31,936 bases of DNA. Source: Sphingomonas_R sp036387535. Its GTDB lineage: Bacteria > Pseudomonadota > Alphaproteobacteria > Sphingomonadales > Sphingomonadaceae. A program made the translations under genes and the position numbers. The stretch covers positions 1 to 31,936 of the forward strand of contig NZ_DASVTO010000151.1 in NCBI RefSeq assembly GCF_036387535.1, in the 5' to 3' direction. Shown one piece after another: positions 1 to 7,952 of this stretch. How positions within the stretch are numbered: position 1 is the stretch's first letter; the number at the start of each line of letters is the position of its first letter. The notes below the pieces were generated by a model. It saw only the letters and a program-made list of their open reading frames with translations, ran no database searches and was not told the DNA's origin.

Positions 1-6
1 TAAGGT

Positions 7-148
7 CTGCCTCTCCCGCCGGGAGAGGGAAGGGGCCCGCGCCGGACGCGTGGGAAGGGTGAGGCCGATCTCACCGCCCGGACCTTCACCCGCACCCTCC
101 CACGCGCAAGGGCGCGCGGGCCCCTCCCTCTCCCGGCGGGAGAGGGTA
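7..148. repeat. Palindromic REP-like repeat pair upstream of glyS
   Basis: Two outward arms each contain a near-perfect palindrome: CCTCTCCCGCCGGGAGAGG at 10-28, and a 21-base one at 126-146 with the same CTCTCCCGGCGGGAGAG core. The arms are inverted copies of one another, each followed by a GGGCCC-rich and a CACCCTCCCA-like segment, so the whole block can fold into a long hairpin. A related copy lies inside glyS at 1957-2088. It fills the gap before glyS. TAA at 1-3 could be the stop of an upstream gene, perhaps glyQ, but this cannot be verified here. Confidence 0.8.
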
Positions 149-161
149 AGCGAGAACCATC

Positions 162-2366
162 ATGGCTGACTTCCTTCTTGAACTTCTTTCCGAAGAAATC
201 CCGGCGCGGATGCAGGACAAGGCGTGCACCGATCTGGCGCGGCTGTTCACGGCGGAGCTGGCCAGGGCCGGGCTGGCGGCGGCGGCGATCGAAACCTATG
301 CCACGCCGCGGCGGCTGGCGCTGATCGCGCGCGGCTTGCCGGTCGCGACCGACGCGGTATCGGAAGAGGTCAAGGGGCCGCGCGCGGATGCACCGGCGCA
401 GGCGCTGGCCGGATTCCTCGGCAAGACCGGCCTGACGCGGGAGCAACTGGTCGCGCGGGCGGATGCCAAGGGCAATCTGGTCCTCTATGCCGTCACCGAG
501 AAGCCGGGCCGCGCGACGGCGGCGGTGCTGGCGGAAGCGGTACCGGCAATCATCCGGGGCTTCCCCTGGCCGAAATCGATGCGCTGGGGCGCGGAATCCG
601 CCAGCACCGCGTCGCTGCGCTGGGTGCGCCCGCTGAAGGGGATCGTCGCACTGCTGGACGAGATGGTGGTGCCGATCGAGATTGCCGGCATCGTCGCGGG
701 GGCGGCCACCGTGGGGCACCGGTTCCATCATCCGGACGCGATCACGATCGGGTCGGCGGACGATTATGCATTCAAGCTGCGCGCGGCGCACGTCATCCTT
801 GATCAGGAAGAGCGGCGGCGGATCATCCGCGACGGCGCGGCGGCAGTCGCGGCGGCAGCGGGGCTGAGCGTCGTGCCGGACGAGGGGCTGGTCGCGGAGA
901 ATGCCGGGCTGACCGAATGGCCGGTGCCGCTGCTGGGGCAGTTCGATCCGGCCTTCCTGCAAGTCCCGCGCGAGGTGATCCAGCTGACCATGCGCACGAA
1001 CCAGAAATATTTCGCGTTGGTCGATGCGGGCGGTGCGCTGGCGCCGAGTTTCATCTGCACCGCCAATATCGTGGCGCGCGATGGCGGCGCGGGGATCGTC
1101 GCCGGCAATGCCAAGGTGCTGGCGGCGCGGTTGTCGGATGCGAAATTCTTCTGGGAACAGGATCGGAAGGTTCCGCTGGCGGAGAGCGCGAAGAAGCTCG
1201 ACCAGATCGTGTTTCACGAGAAGCTGGGCACGGTTGCGGACAAGGTGGAGCGGGTCGCCAAGCTGGCGCGCTGGCTGGTGGAGGAGGGGATCGTTGGTTC
1301 TGCTCAACCGGACCGCTCCGAACTGGCCGATATGGCGGAAACCGCGGCCAGGCTGTGCAAGGCCGATCTGGTGACGGGGATGGTCGGCGAATTTCCGGAA
1401 CTGCAGGGAGTGATGGGCGGCTATTATGCCCGCGCGGAGGGTTATCCCGACGCCGTCGCGGACGCGATCCGCGACCATTACAAGCCGGTCGGGCAGGGGG
1501 ATGAGGTGCCCACTGCGCCGGTGACGCTGGCGGTTTCGCTGGCGGACAAGCTGGATAGTCTGTTCGGCTTTTTCAGCCGCGATTTGAAGCCGACAGGTTC
1601 GAAAGACCCGTTCGCGTTGCGACGGGCAATGCTTGGCGTTCTGACGCTTGTGGAGACCAATGCGCTCCGGGCGCCATTTCGCGCATTCACCATGGCGGCT
1701 GGGCAAGGCCATATGTCTACCTTCGGCAGCGGTCATGACGTCCTTCTGGAGTTTGCGGTCGACCGCCTCAAGGTACAGCAGAAGGAAGCCGGGGTCCGGC
1801 ACGACCTGATCGACGCGGTGTTCGCGCTTGGGGGCGAGGATGATCTCGTCCGCCTGCTCGCCCGTGTCCATGCGTTGCAGGCGTTCGTGCAGACGGTGGA
1901 GGGGGCGAACCTGCTCGCCGGATACAAGCGGGCGGCCAATATTCTGAAGAAGGAATCCCCTCTCCCACCGGGAGAGGGAGGGGCCCGTCCGGCGCAGCCG
2001 GATGGGAGGGTGAGGGTGGCTGCCCTCGACGACGCACCCTCACCCTCCGCCGCTGACGCGGCTCCTCCCTCGCCCGGGGGGAGAGGGGAAGACAAAAAAC
2101 TGTCCTACACGCCCGAGCCGGCCGAGGCCGCGTTGGTGGCGGCGTTGGATGCGGTCGAGCCGGCGGCGCAGGCAGCGGTGGATGCGGAGGATTTCGGCGG
2201 GGCGATGGCGGCGCTGAGCGGGTTGCGGGCGCCGATCGATGCGTTTTTTGATGGCGTGACGGTCAATGATCCCGATCCGGTGAAGCGGGCCGCGCGGCTT
2301 GCGCTGCTGGAGCGGATCCGGACCGCGGTGCACCGGGTGGCGGACTTTTCGCGGATCGAGGGGTAG
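162..2366 (+). CDS. glyS: Glycyl-tRNA synthetase beta subunit, with in-frame repeat insertion
   Basis: Beta subunit of the bacterial heterotetrameric glycine-tRNA ligase, which charges tRNA-Gly in the cytoplasm together with GlyQ. The 734 residues start with MADFLLELLSEEIPARMQ, a hallmark N-terminus of GlyS. The C-terminus carries the DALR-type anticodon-binding segment (FFDGVTVNDPDPVKRAARLA). The family is usually about 690 residues. The excess is explained by roughly 44 residues around 599-642, of the type SPLPPGEGGARPAQP...SPGGRGE, encoded by a palindromic repeat. The flanks ANLLAGYKRAANILKK and KLSYTPEPAEAALV read as a normal GlyS once the insert is removed. ATG 162 was chosen because it begins the conserved N-terminus; only a weak purine-rich stretch precedes it. 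The function assignment is firm. Whether the insert is tolerated without effect is inference. Confidence 0.97.
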   Translation: MADFLLELLSEEIPARMQDKACTDLARLFTAELARAGLAAAAIETYATPRRLALIARGLPVATDAVSEEVKGPRADAPAQALAGFLGKTGLTREQLVARADAKGNLVLYAVTEKPGRATAAVLAEAVPAIIRGFPWPKSMRWGAESASTASLRWVRPLKGIVALLDEMVVPIEIAGIVAGAATVGHRFHHPDAITIGSADDYAFKLRAAHVILDQEERRRIIRDGAAAVAAAAGLSVVPDEGLVAENAGLTEWPVPLLGQFDPAFLQVPREVIQLTMRTNQKYFALVDAGGALAPSFICTANIVARDGGAGIVAGNAKVLAARLSDAKFFWEQDRKVPLAESAKKLDQIVFHEKLGTVADKVERVAKLARWLVEEGIVGSAQPDRSELADMAETAARLCKADLVTGMVGEFPELQGVMGGYYARAEGYPDAVADAIRDHYKPVGQGDEVPTAPVTLAVSLADKLDSLFGFFSRDLKPTGSKDPFALRRAMLGVLTLVETNALRAPFRAFTMAAGQGHMSTFGSGHDVLLEFAVDRLKVQQKEAGVRHDLIDAVFALGGEDDLVRLLARVHALQAFVQTVEGANLLAGYKRAANILKKESPLPPGEGGARPAQPDGRVRVAALDDAPSPSAADAAPPSPGGRGEDKKLSYTPEPAEAALVAALDAVEPAAQAAVDAEDFGGAMAALSGLRAPIDAFFDGVTVNDPDPVKRAARLALLERIRTAVHRVADFSRIEG
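1957..2088. repeat. Palindromic repeat inserted in frame inside glyS
   Basis: A 132-base block bounded by CCCCTCTCCC (1957-1966) and its exact reverse complement GGGAGAGGGG (2079-2088). Two inverted arms with CACCCTC/GAGGGTG segments flank a short centre near 2024-2032. It shares the CTCTCCC-x-GGGAGAG and GGGCCC core with the repeat at 7-148. The length is exactly 44 codons, so the reading frame of glyS is preserved. Because the arms are inverted copies, both strands encode SPLPPGEGG-like peptides. Confidence 0.85.
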
Positions 2367-2370
2367 GGTT

Positions 2371-2386
2371 TCCGCACCGCTGCGGA
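2371..2386 (+). terminator. Weak hairpin just after glyS
   Basis: TCCGCA at 2371-2376 and TGCGGA at 2381-2386 form a 6-bp stem with a CCGC loop, five bases after the glyS stop. There is no T-run, so this is at best a weak or Rho-assisted terminator. The rest of the 320-base gap (2367-2686) shows no credible gene; only the ribosome binding site AAGGAAG (2676-2682) of ppdK is clear. Confidence 0.3.
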
Positions 2387-2686
2387 CGCAGGGGCGTTGG
2401 GCGGCGTTCAGGGTGGCGTGTGCCAGATGTGCCCTGGCGCAGGCCGGAGCCTTGGTGCGGCGTTTTTGCGTGTGCTTTTTGCGCCCGTGATGGTGGGCGA
2501 CGCCGCTTCTGTCGTCATTCCGGCCTGCGACGGGATGAGTTCGGTGCTGGTCGTTGCCATCGTGGCATCGCGGGCGCTTCACCCCGGCGGGCGTCCCGAA
2601 CCCCGATTGTCCGCCGTTGTCAGTCTTGCCAGCGGCCCATGCTGCACCGCACGTAGCGGCCACGACCCGATATCGAAGGAAGCCTC

Positions 2687-5380
2687 ATGGCCACCGCATC
2701 CGTGCCGACCGAAACCAGCCCCCGTTACGTCTACCGGTTCGGCGGGGGTGTGTCCGATGGTGGCAAGGGCGACAAGAATCTGCTGGGCGGCAAGGGTGCG
2801 AACCTCGCGGAAATGGCGTCGATCGGGCTGCCGGTGCCGCCGGGCTTCACCATCTCGACCGAGATGTGCGTCCGCTATTATGACGAGGGCGAGCAGTTTC
2901 CGCAGTCGTTGCGCGACGAGGTCGCCGACGGGCTGACGCATATCGAGGGCATTACCGGCAAGCGGTTCGGGGATGCCGCCGATCCGTTGCTGGTGTCGGT
3001 CCGGTCGGGGGCCCGCGCATCGATGCCGGGGATGATGGATACGGTCCTCAACCTGGGCCTGAACGATGCGACCGTCGAGGGGCTGGCCGCGATATCGGAG
3101 GACCCGCGCTTCGCCTGGGACAGCTATCGCCGGTTCATCCAGATGTATTCGGACGTGGTGCTGGAACTGGACCATGGCGCGTTCGAGGAAGCGCTGGAGA
3201 TCGCCAAGGAGGACAAGGGCTACAGCCTGGATACCGAGCTGAGCGCCGACGACTGGAAGGTGCTGGTCAGCGAATATAAGGCGATCGTGCAGGATCAGTG
3301 GAAGAAGCCGTTTCCGCAGGACGTGCATGAACAGTTGTGGGGTGCGGTCGGCGCGGTGTTCGGATCGTGGCAGTCCGAACGCGCCAAGGTCTATCGGCGG
3401 TTGAACAGCATTCCCGGCGACTGGGGCACCGCGGTGAACGTCCAGGCGATGGTGTTCGGCAACATGGGCGAGACGTCGGCCACCGGCGTCGCCTTCACCC
3501 GCGACCCCTCGACCGGCGAGCGCGCTTATTACGGCGAATTCCTGATCAATGCGCAGGGCGAGGATGTCGTCGCCGGCATCCGCACGCCGCAATATCTGAC
3601 GCTGGCCGCGCGCCAGGCGGCGGGTGCGAAGGCGGCGTCGATGGAAGAGGCGATGCCGGAGGTCTATGCCGAGCTGGCCAAGGTGTTCGACCTGCTGGAG
3701 ACGCATTATCGCGACATGCAGGACATCGAGTTCACGGTCGAGCGTGGGCATTTGTGGATGCTGCAGACCCGCGCCGGCAAGCGCACCGCCAAGGCCGCGC
3801 TGAAGATCGCGGTCGACATGGCGAGCGAAGGGTTGATTTCGGAGGAGGAGGCGGTCGACCGCGTCGATCCGGCCGCACTCGACCAGCTGCTGCACCCGAC
3901 GCTGGACCCCGCGGCCCCGCGCGACGTGATCGCCAAGGGGTTGCCCGCGTCGCCGGGCGCCGCGTCCGGCATGGTGGTGTTCGATGCCGATACGGCGGAG
4001 AAGCGGGCGGAGCAGGGCGAGGCGGTGATCCTGGTACGGGTCGAAACCAGCCCCGAGGATATTCACGGCATGCACGCCGCCAAGGGCATCCTGACCGCGC
4101 GCGGCGGCATGACCAGCCATGCCGCGGTGGTGGCGCGCGGGATGGGCCGGCCCTGCGTGTCCGGCGTCGGCACGCTCAGCATCGATGCGAAGGCCAAGGT
4201 GATGAAGGTCGACGGCCGCACGCTGCGCGAGGGCGACATCGTCACGATCGACGGATCGACGGGCGAGGTGATGGCGGGCGAGGTGCCGACCGTGCAGCCG
4301 GAACTGTCGGGCGATTTCGCGGCGCTGATGGTGTGGGCCGACAAGGTACGCCGGCTAAAGGTGCGGACCAATGCCGAGACGCCCAACGACTGCCGCACGG
4401 CGCGCCAGTTCGGGGCGGAAGGGATCGGTCTGTGCCGGACCGAGCACATGTTCTTCGACGCCGCGCGGATCACGGCAGTGCGCCAGATGATCCTGGCGGA
4501 GGACGAGGTTGGCCGGCGCAAGGCGCTGGCGGTGCTGTTGCCCGAACAACGCTCCGACTTTGCCGAGATCTTCGAGATCATGGCCGGCCTGCCGGTCACG
4601 ATCCGGCTGCTCGATCCGCCGCTGCACGAATTCCTGCCGCATGCGGAGGACGAGTTCGTAGAGGTGGCGAAGGCGACCGGCCTGGGGCTGGAGGCGCTGA
4701 AGCGGCGGGCGGCGGAGCTGCATGAGTTCAACCCGATGCTGGGCCATCGCGGGTGCCGGCTGGGCGTCACCTATCCCGAAATCTACGAGATGCAGGCGCG
4801 TGCGATCTTCGAGGCGGCGGTGGATGTCGCGGAGAAGAGCGGGGCGGCGCCGATCCCGGAGGTGATGGTGCCGCTGGTCGGCACGGCCCGCGAACTGGAA
4901 TTGATGAAGGGCGTGATCGACGCGGCCGCCAAAGCGGTGTTTGCGGAACGCGGCCGGACCCTGGAATATCTGGTCGGCACGATGATCGAAGTGCCGCGCG
5001 CCGCGATCAAGGCGGGCGAGATCGCCGAACATGGTCAGTTCTTTTCGTTCGGGACCAACGACCTGACCCAGATGACGCTGGGCGTCAGCCGCGACGATGC
5101 GAGCCGGTTCCTGTCGGTCTATGTCGACAAGGGCATCTACGCCAAGGATCCGTTCGTCAGCCTGGACGTCGAAGGCGTCGGCGAACTGATCGCACTGGCG
5201 GCGGAGCGGGGGCGGGCGACCCGGCCGGAGATCAAGCTCGGTATCTGCGGCGAACATGGCGGTGACCCGGCGTCGATCGCCTTCTGCGAGGCAACCGGGC
5301 TGGATTATGTCTCGGCCTCGCCCTACCGCGTGCCGATCGCACGGCTCGCCGCGGCGCAGGCGGCGCTCCGCGCACGCTGA
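2687..5380 (+). CDS. ppdK: Pyruvate, phosphate dikinase
   Basis: Interconverts pyruvate, ATP and phosphate with phosphoenolpyruvate, AMP and pyrophosphate, linking glycolysis and gluconeogenesis in the cytoplasm. The 897 residues show the three family parts in order. The N-terminal ATP-grasp nucleotide domain begins with LLGGKGANLAEM. The phosphohistidine swivel domain contains GGMTSHAAVVARGMGRPC with catalytic His478. The C-terminal PEP-binding TIM barrel has SFGTNDLTQMTLGVSRDD and GICGEHGGDPASI with catalytic Cys854. Length fits the family, which is around 870-900 residues. ATG 2687 has an AAGGAAG ribosome binding site six bases upstream. It is the last plus-strand gene before a convergent minus-strand cluster, and a stem-loop at 5393-5415 separates the two. 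All key residues are present. Confidence 0.98.
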   Translation: MATASVPTETSPRYVYRFGGGVSDGGKGDKNLLGGKGANLAEMASIGLPVPPGFTISTEMCVRYYDEGEQFPQSLRDEVADGLTHIEGITGKRFGDAADPLLVSVRSGARASMPGMMDTVLNLGLNDATVEGLAAISEDPRFAWDSYRRFIQMYSDVVLELDHGAFEEALEIAKEDKGYSLDTELSADDWKVLVSEYKAIVQDQWKKPFPQDVHEQLWGAVGAVFGSWQSERAKVYRRLNSIPGDWGTAVNVQAMVFGNMGETSATGVAFTRDPSTGERAYYGEFLINAQGEDVVAGIRTPQYLTLAARQAAGAKAASMEEAMPEVYAELAKVFDLLETHYRDMQDIEFTVERGHLWMLQTRAGKRTAKAALKIAVDMASEGLISEEEAVDRVDPAALDQLLHPTLDPAAPRDVIAKGLPASPGAASGMVVFDADTAEKRAEQGEAVILVRVETSPEDIHGMHAAKGILTARGGMTSHAAVVARGMGRPCVSGVGTLSIDAKAKVMKVDGRTLREGDIVTIDGSTGEVMAGEVPTVQPELSGDFAALMVWADKVRRLKVRTNAETPNDCRTARQFGAEGIGLCRTEHMFFDAARITAVRQMILAEDEVGRRKALAVLLPEQRSDFAEIFEIMAGLPVTIRLLDPPLHEFLPHAEDEFVEVAKATGLGLEALKRRAAELHEFNPMLGHRGCRLGVTYPEIYEMQARAIFEAAVDVAEKSGAAPIPEVMVPLVGTARELELMKGVIDAAAKAVFAERGRTLEYLVGTMIEVPRAAIKAGEIAEHGQFFSFGTNDLTQMTLGVSRDDASRFLSVYVDKGIYAKDPFVSLDVEGVGELIALAAERGRATRPEIKLGICGEHGGDPASIAFCEATGLDYVSASPYRVPIARLAAAQAALRAR

Positions 5381-5392
5381 ACCGCGTCAGGA

Positions 5393-5415
5393 GCGGATGT
5401 CAGGCAAACATCCGC
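5393..5415. terminator. Stem-loop between convergent ppdK and HhH gene
   Basis: GCGGATGT (5393-5400) and its exact reverse complement ACATCCGC (5408-5415) form an 8-bp stem with a 7-base loop. It lies 12 bases after the ppdK stop and overlaps the stop codon of the minus-strand gene. No T-run is visible on either side. A bidirectional terminator or mRNA 3'-end stabiliser is the likely role. Confidence 0.5.
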
Positions 5416-5873
5416 CGATGCTCGTCGTGGCGCCCCGCGGCGAGCATTTCGGCCTGTTCGCGCCAGCGTTCCTGAACGATGATCCCTTCGGCCAAGCCAA
5501 GCCGGCGTTCCAGGGCGGCCGCGTCGCTATCGGACAACCGGGTCAGATCGCCATAATTGTGGATGCCAGCCTCGTTCAGCCGGGTTTCGCCTCCGCGGCC
5601 GATGCCGTGGATCAACGCCAGATCGTCACGCCGGCCGGCGGCCGCGGCGCCCACACTGGTCCCGACCCCACTGCCGATCCCCGCCGGCGTCCTGCGCTCC
5701 AGTTCGGTGATGCGCGCATCATAGGCGTGGCGGGATGCAATATGGTCCGACCGTTCGGTTTCGTAGGCGCGCCGCCATTTTCCGCCCCCCGATCGCGACA
5801 TCAGTCCCAGCAGCCAGCCGAGGACCAGAACCAGCCCTAGGATCGCCCATTGGTTGGTGGTGAATGCCGTCAT
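5400..5873 (-). CDS. Membrane-anchored helix-hairpin-helix protein, unknown function
   Basis: The 157 residues fall into three parts. A single N-terminal membrane segment (about residues 9-25, WAILGLVLVLGWLLGLM) is followed by a charged, probably coiled segment (about 30-62). After a Gly/Ala-rich linker comes a C-terminal domain beginning DDLALIHGIGRGGETRLNEAGI. That last part resembles the helix-hairpin-helix fold found as a C-terminal appendage on several alphaproteobacterial proteins, including some NADH dehydrogenase subunit E proteins. It need not bind DNA. The start at 5873 is preceded by a strong GGGAGG site. It lies downstream of tadC with a 69-base gap and could be read through from the Tad operon, but it is not a known Tad component. 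No specific function can be given. Confidence 0.75.
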   Translation of the reverse strand: MTAFTTNQWAILGLVLVLGWLLGLMSRSGGGKWRRAYETERSDHIASRHAYDARITELERRTPAGIGSGVGTSVGAAAAGRRDDLALIHGIGRGGETRLNEAGIHNYGDLTRLSDSDAAALERRLGLAEGIIVQERWREQAEMLAAGRHDEHRRMFA

Positions 5874-5942
5874 GACAACCTCCCTTTGTTTGCTGCATGA
5901 ACGGTGGGATACGCGGGTCGTTCCGTCTCCGTGTCGATAATG

Positions 5943-6932
5943 TCAGCCCATCATGCTGTCGGAAATCGAGCAGGCCGCCGGACCCAGGATGACGACGAAC
6001 AACACCGGCAGGATGAACAGGATCAGCGGCACCGTCATGATCGCGGGCAGGCGCGCGGCCTTTTCCTCCGCGCGCATCATGCGTTCGTGTCGGAATTCCG
6101 CCGAGAGCACACGCAGCGCGGAGGCGAGCGGCGTTCCATATTTCTCGGTCTGGATCATGGTGGTGATGACGCCGCGCACGGCGTCCAGCGGAACGCGTTG
6201 CGCCAGATTTTCGAACGCGGTCCGGCGATCGGTCAGAAAGCCGAGTTCGATCGCGGTCAGCCCGAATTCGTCGCCCAGTTCGGGATAGGCCTTGCCCAAT
6301 TCGCGGGCGACACGCGTGAAAGCGGCGTCCACGGTCAGGCCGGCTTCGGCGCAGATGACCAGCAGGTCGAGCGCATCCGGTAGGCCCTTGCGGATTTCCT
6401 TGCTGCGCTTGGTGATCTTGTTCTGAACGAAGATGTCCGGCAATTTGTAGCTGAAGATCAGCGCGCCGCCGGAGAAGCAGAATTGCTTGAACGGCCCCCA
6501 GGTCGGAAAGCCGTTGATCCAGTAGACATAGATCGCCGCACCGCCGCCGATGACGATCGGCAGGACCATGCGCCCGAAAATCACGGCGACCGCGGCGTCC
6601 TTGGACCGGATGCCCGCCTGCGCCAGTTTGATCTGGGACGCCTTCAGTTGCGATTCCTGGAGGACCTTCAACGATCCCAGGAAACTGCGCATGCGGTCGG
6701 TGGCGCGGCTGGTGCCGTTCAGTTTCGCCCTGCGTTTGGATGTGGATGCGGTGATGCCGGCTTTCAGCTGTTCCCGGCGTTCGTTGAGCGCCTTCACCCG
6801 TTTCGCCATGGGGTTGCGCACCGTCAGCGCGGTGTAGATGGCGAGCAGCAGGCAGAAGGTCGCGAAGGCCGACAGGATCGTCGCGACCCAGAGGACATCG
6901 ATTCCGAACAGCAGGGGCGGGGTGGCTTGCAT
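5943..6932 (-). CDS. tadC: Tad pilus inner-membrane platform protein TadC
   Basis: Second of the two GspF/TadC-type inner-membrane proteins that form the assembly platform for Flp pili. The 329 residues from ATG 6932 contain an N-terminal membrane segment near residues 10-35, two membrane segments around 115-170, and a T2SSF cytoplasmic domain. That domain holds GLPDALDLLVICAEAGLTVD and the characteristic TMIQTEKYGTPLASALRVLS. A C-terminal hydrophobic pair ends in FVVILGPA. Order and spacing behind tadB (11 bases) support the name. Longer in-frame starts upstream overlap tadB and were rejected because the protein would lose its typical N-terminus. Confidence 0.93.
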   Translation of the reverse strand: MQATPPLLFGIDVLWVATILSAFATFCLLLAIYTALTVRNPMAKRVKALNERREQLKAGITASTSKRRAKLNGTSRATDRMRSFLGSLKVLQESQLKASQIKLAQAGIRSKDAAVAVIFGRMVLPIVIGGGAAIYVYWINGFPTWGPFKQFCFSGGALIFSYKLPDIFVQNKITKRSKEIRKGLPDALDLLVICAEAGLTVDAAFTRVARELGKAYPELGDEFGLTAIELGFLTDRRTAFENLAQRVPLDAVRGVITTMIQTEKYGTPLASALRVLSAEFRHERMMRAEEKAARLPAIMTVPLILFILPVLFVVILGPAACSISDSMMG

Positions 6933-6943
6933 GGTCGACCCGA

Positions 6944-7909
6944 TCAGATTTCGAAATTGATCATCTGGGACATGATGAAGGCGCCGATCGCCATCCAGAC
7001 GATCCCGCCGCCGCCGATGATCATCAGCCGCGTATCGGAGAAGAATTTGAGCATATATTCCGAATTGACGATGTAGATCAGCACGAACACGATGAAGGGC
7101 AGCGCGCCGAGGATATAGGCGGAAGCCTTCGATTCCGATGCCATGGCCTTCACCTTCAGCTTCATCTGCGCGCGCTTGCGGAGAACTTCGGCGAGGTTCG
7201 CCAGCGTCTCCGCCAGATTGCCGCCGGTTTCGCGCTGGATCGCCAGGGTGATGACGAAGAACTGGAATTCCGGCGTTTCGAGACGGTCGGCCGTGTCCTG
7301 CAACGCGGATTCCATCGTGCGACCGATCTTGATCTTGTCGGTGACGCCCCGGAACTCGACACCTACGGGGCCGGGTATTTCGCTGCCGACGACACTGAGC
7401 GTTTCCGAAATGGGCAAGCCGGAACGCAGGCCACGGACGAGCAGGTCGATGGCATCCGGAAAGCGTGCGGTGAACGCCGCGATGCGACGGCCGACCAGGA
7501 TGCCCAGAACCTTGTAGGGCAGTCCGACGCCGCACAGGATCGCCATGAGCAGGGCCAGCAGCAGCGGCGCGCCCTTCACCAGCAGGAGGAGGCCGACCAC
7601 GACCGTGATCCCGATCGACACCAGCGCATAGTTGCCGATCGACCACTCCTTGCCCGTCGCCTCAAGTTTCTGCGTCAGTTTCGCGCGGTTGGGGAGCAGC
7701 CGGGTGAAATAGCTGTCGAGCCGGGTTTCGCGCTGTTGCAGCACACGCCGCATCTGCGCTTCGATCACCCCTTCGGTATGGCGCGTCTTCAGCGCGCCCA
7801 TCCGCCGGCTCTGATTCTTCGCGACCGATGGTCCGCTGAACGCGGCCAGCAGCAGCCCGGCGAAACCCAGGGTGCCAACGACAAGCAGGAGCAGCGGCAT
7901 CATCGGCAT
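6944..7909 (-). CDS. tadB: Tad pilus inner-membrane platform protein TadB
   Basis: First of the paired GspF-like platform proteins. About 321 residues if translation begins at ATG 7909; ATG 7903 and ATG 7900 are alternatives, and the ribosome site is unclear. An N-terminal hydrophobic segment (LLLLVVGTLGFAGLLLAAF) is followed by a paired membrane region around residues 90-140. The T2SSF domain contains FPDAIDLLVRGLRSGLPISE and RETGGNLAETLANLAEVLRKR, typical of TadB/CpaG. It ends with two hydrophobic stretches. Upstream lies cpaE with only a 43-base gap. In most Tad loci the secretion ATPase gene (cpaF/tadA) sits exactly at this junction, and here it is absent. Confidence 0.93.
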   Translation of the reverse strand: MPMMPLLLLVVGTLGFAGLLLAAFSGPSVAKNQSRRMGALKTRHTEGVIEAQMRRVLQQRETRLDSYFTRLLPNRAKLTQKLEATGKEWSIGNYALVSIGITVVVGLLLLVKGAPLLLALLMAILCGVGLPYKVLGILVGRRIAAFTARFPDAIDLLVRGLRSGLPISETLSVVGSEIPGPVGVEFRGVTDKIKIGRTMESALQDTADRLETPEFQFFVITLAIQRETGGNLAETLANLAEVLRKRAQMKLKVKAMASESKASAYILGALPFIVFVLIYIVNSEYMLKFFSDTRLMIIGGGGIVWMAIGAFIMSQMINFEI

Positions 7910-7952
7910 TGCGGACGTCCGTATCGGAGGCAGGGCGAGGGGCCAGCGCGCG

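Noticed and set aside
1..150. CRISPR-like repeat at the left end
   Set aside because: Only inverted palindromes are present; there is no regular repeat-spacer series and no cas gene.
2397..2936. Plus-strand open frame in the glyS-ppdK gap
   Set aside because: It runs into ppdK out of frame, its product is Arg/Cys-rich and it has no ribosome site, so the gap is treated as non-coding.
2579..4120. Long minus-strand open frame of about 513 codons opposite ppdK
   Set aside because: It lies antisense to a complete PPDK with all motifs, is rich in Arg/His/Gln as expected of a GC-rich mirror frame, and shows no domain.
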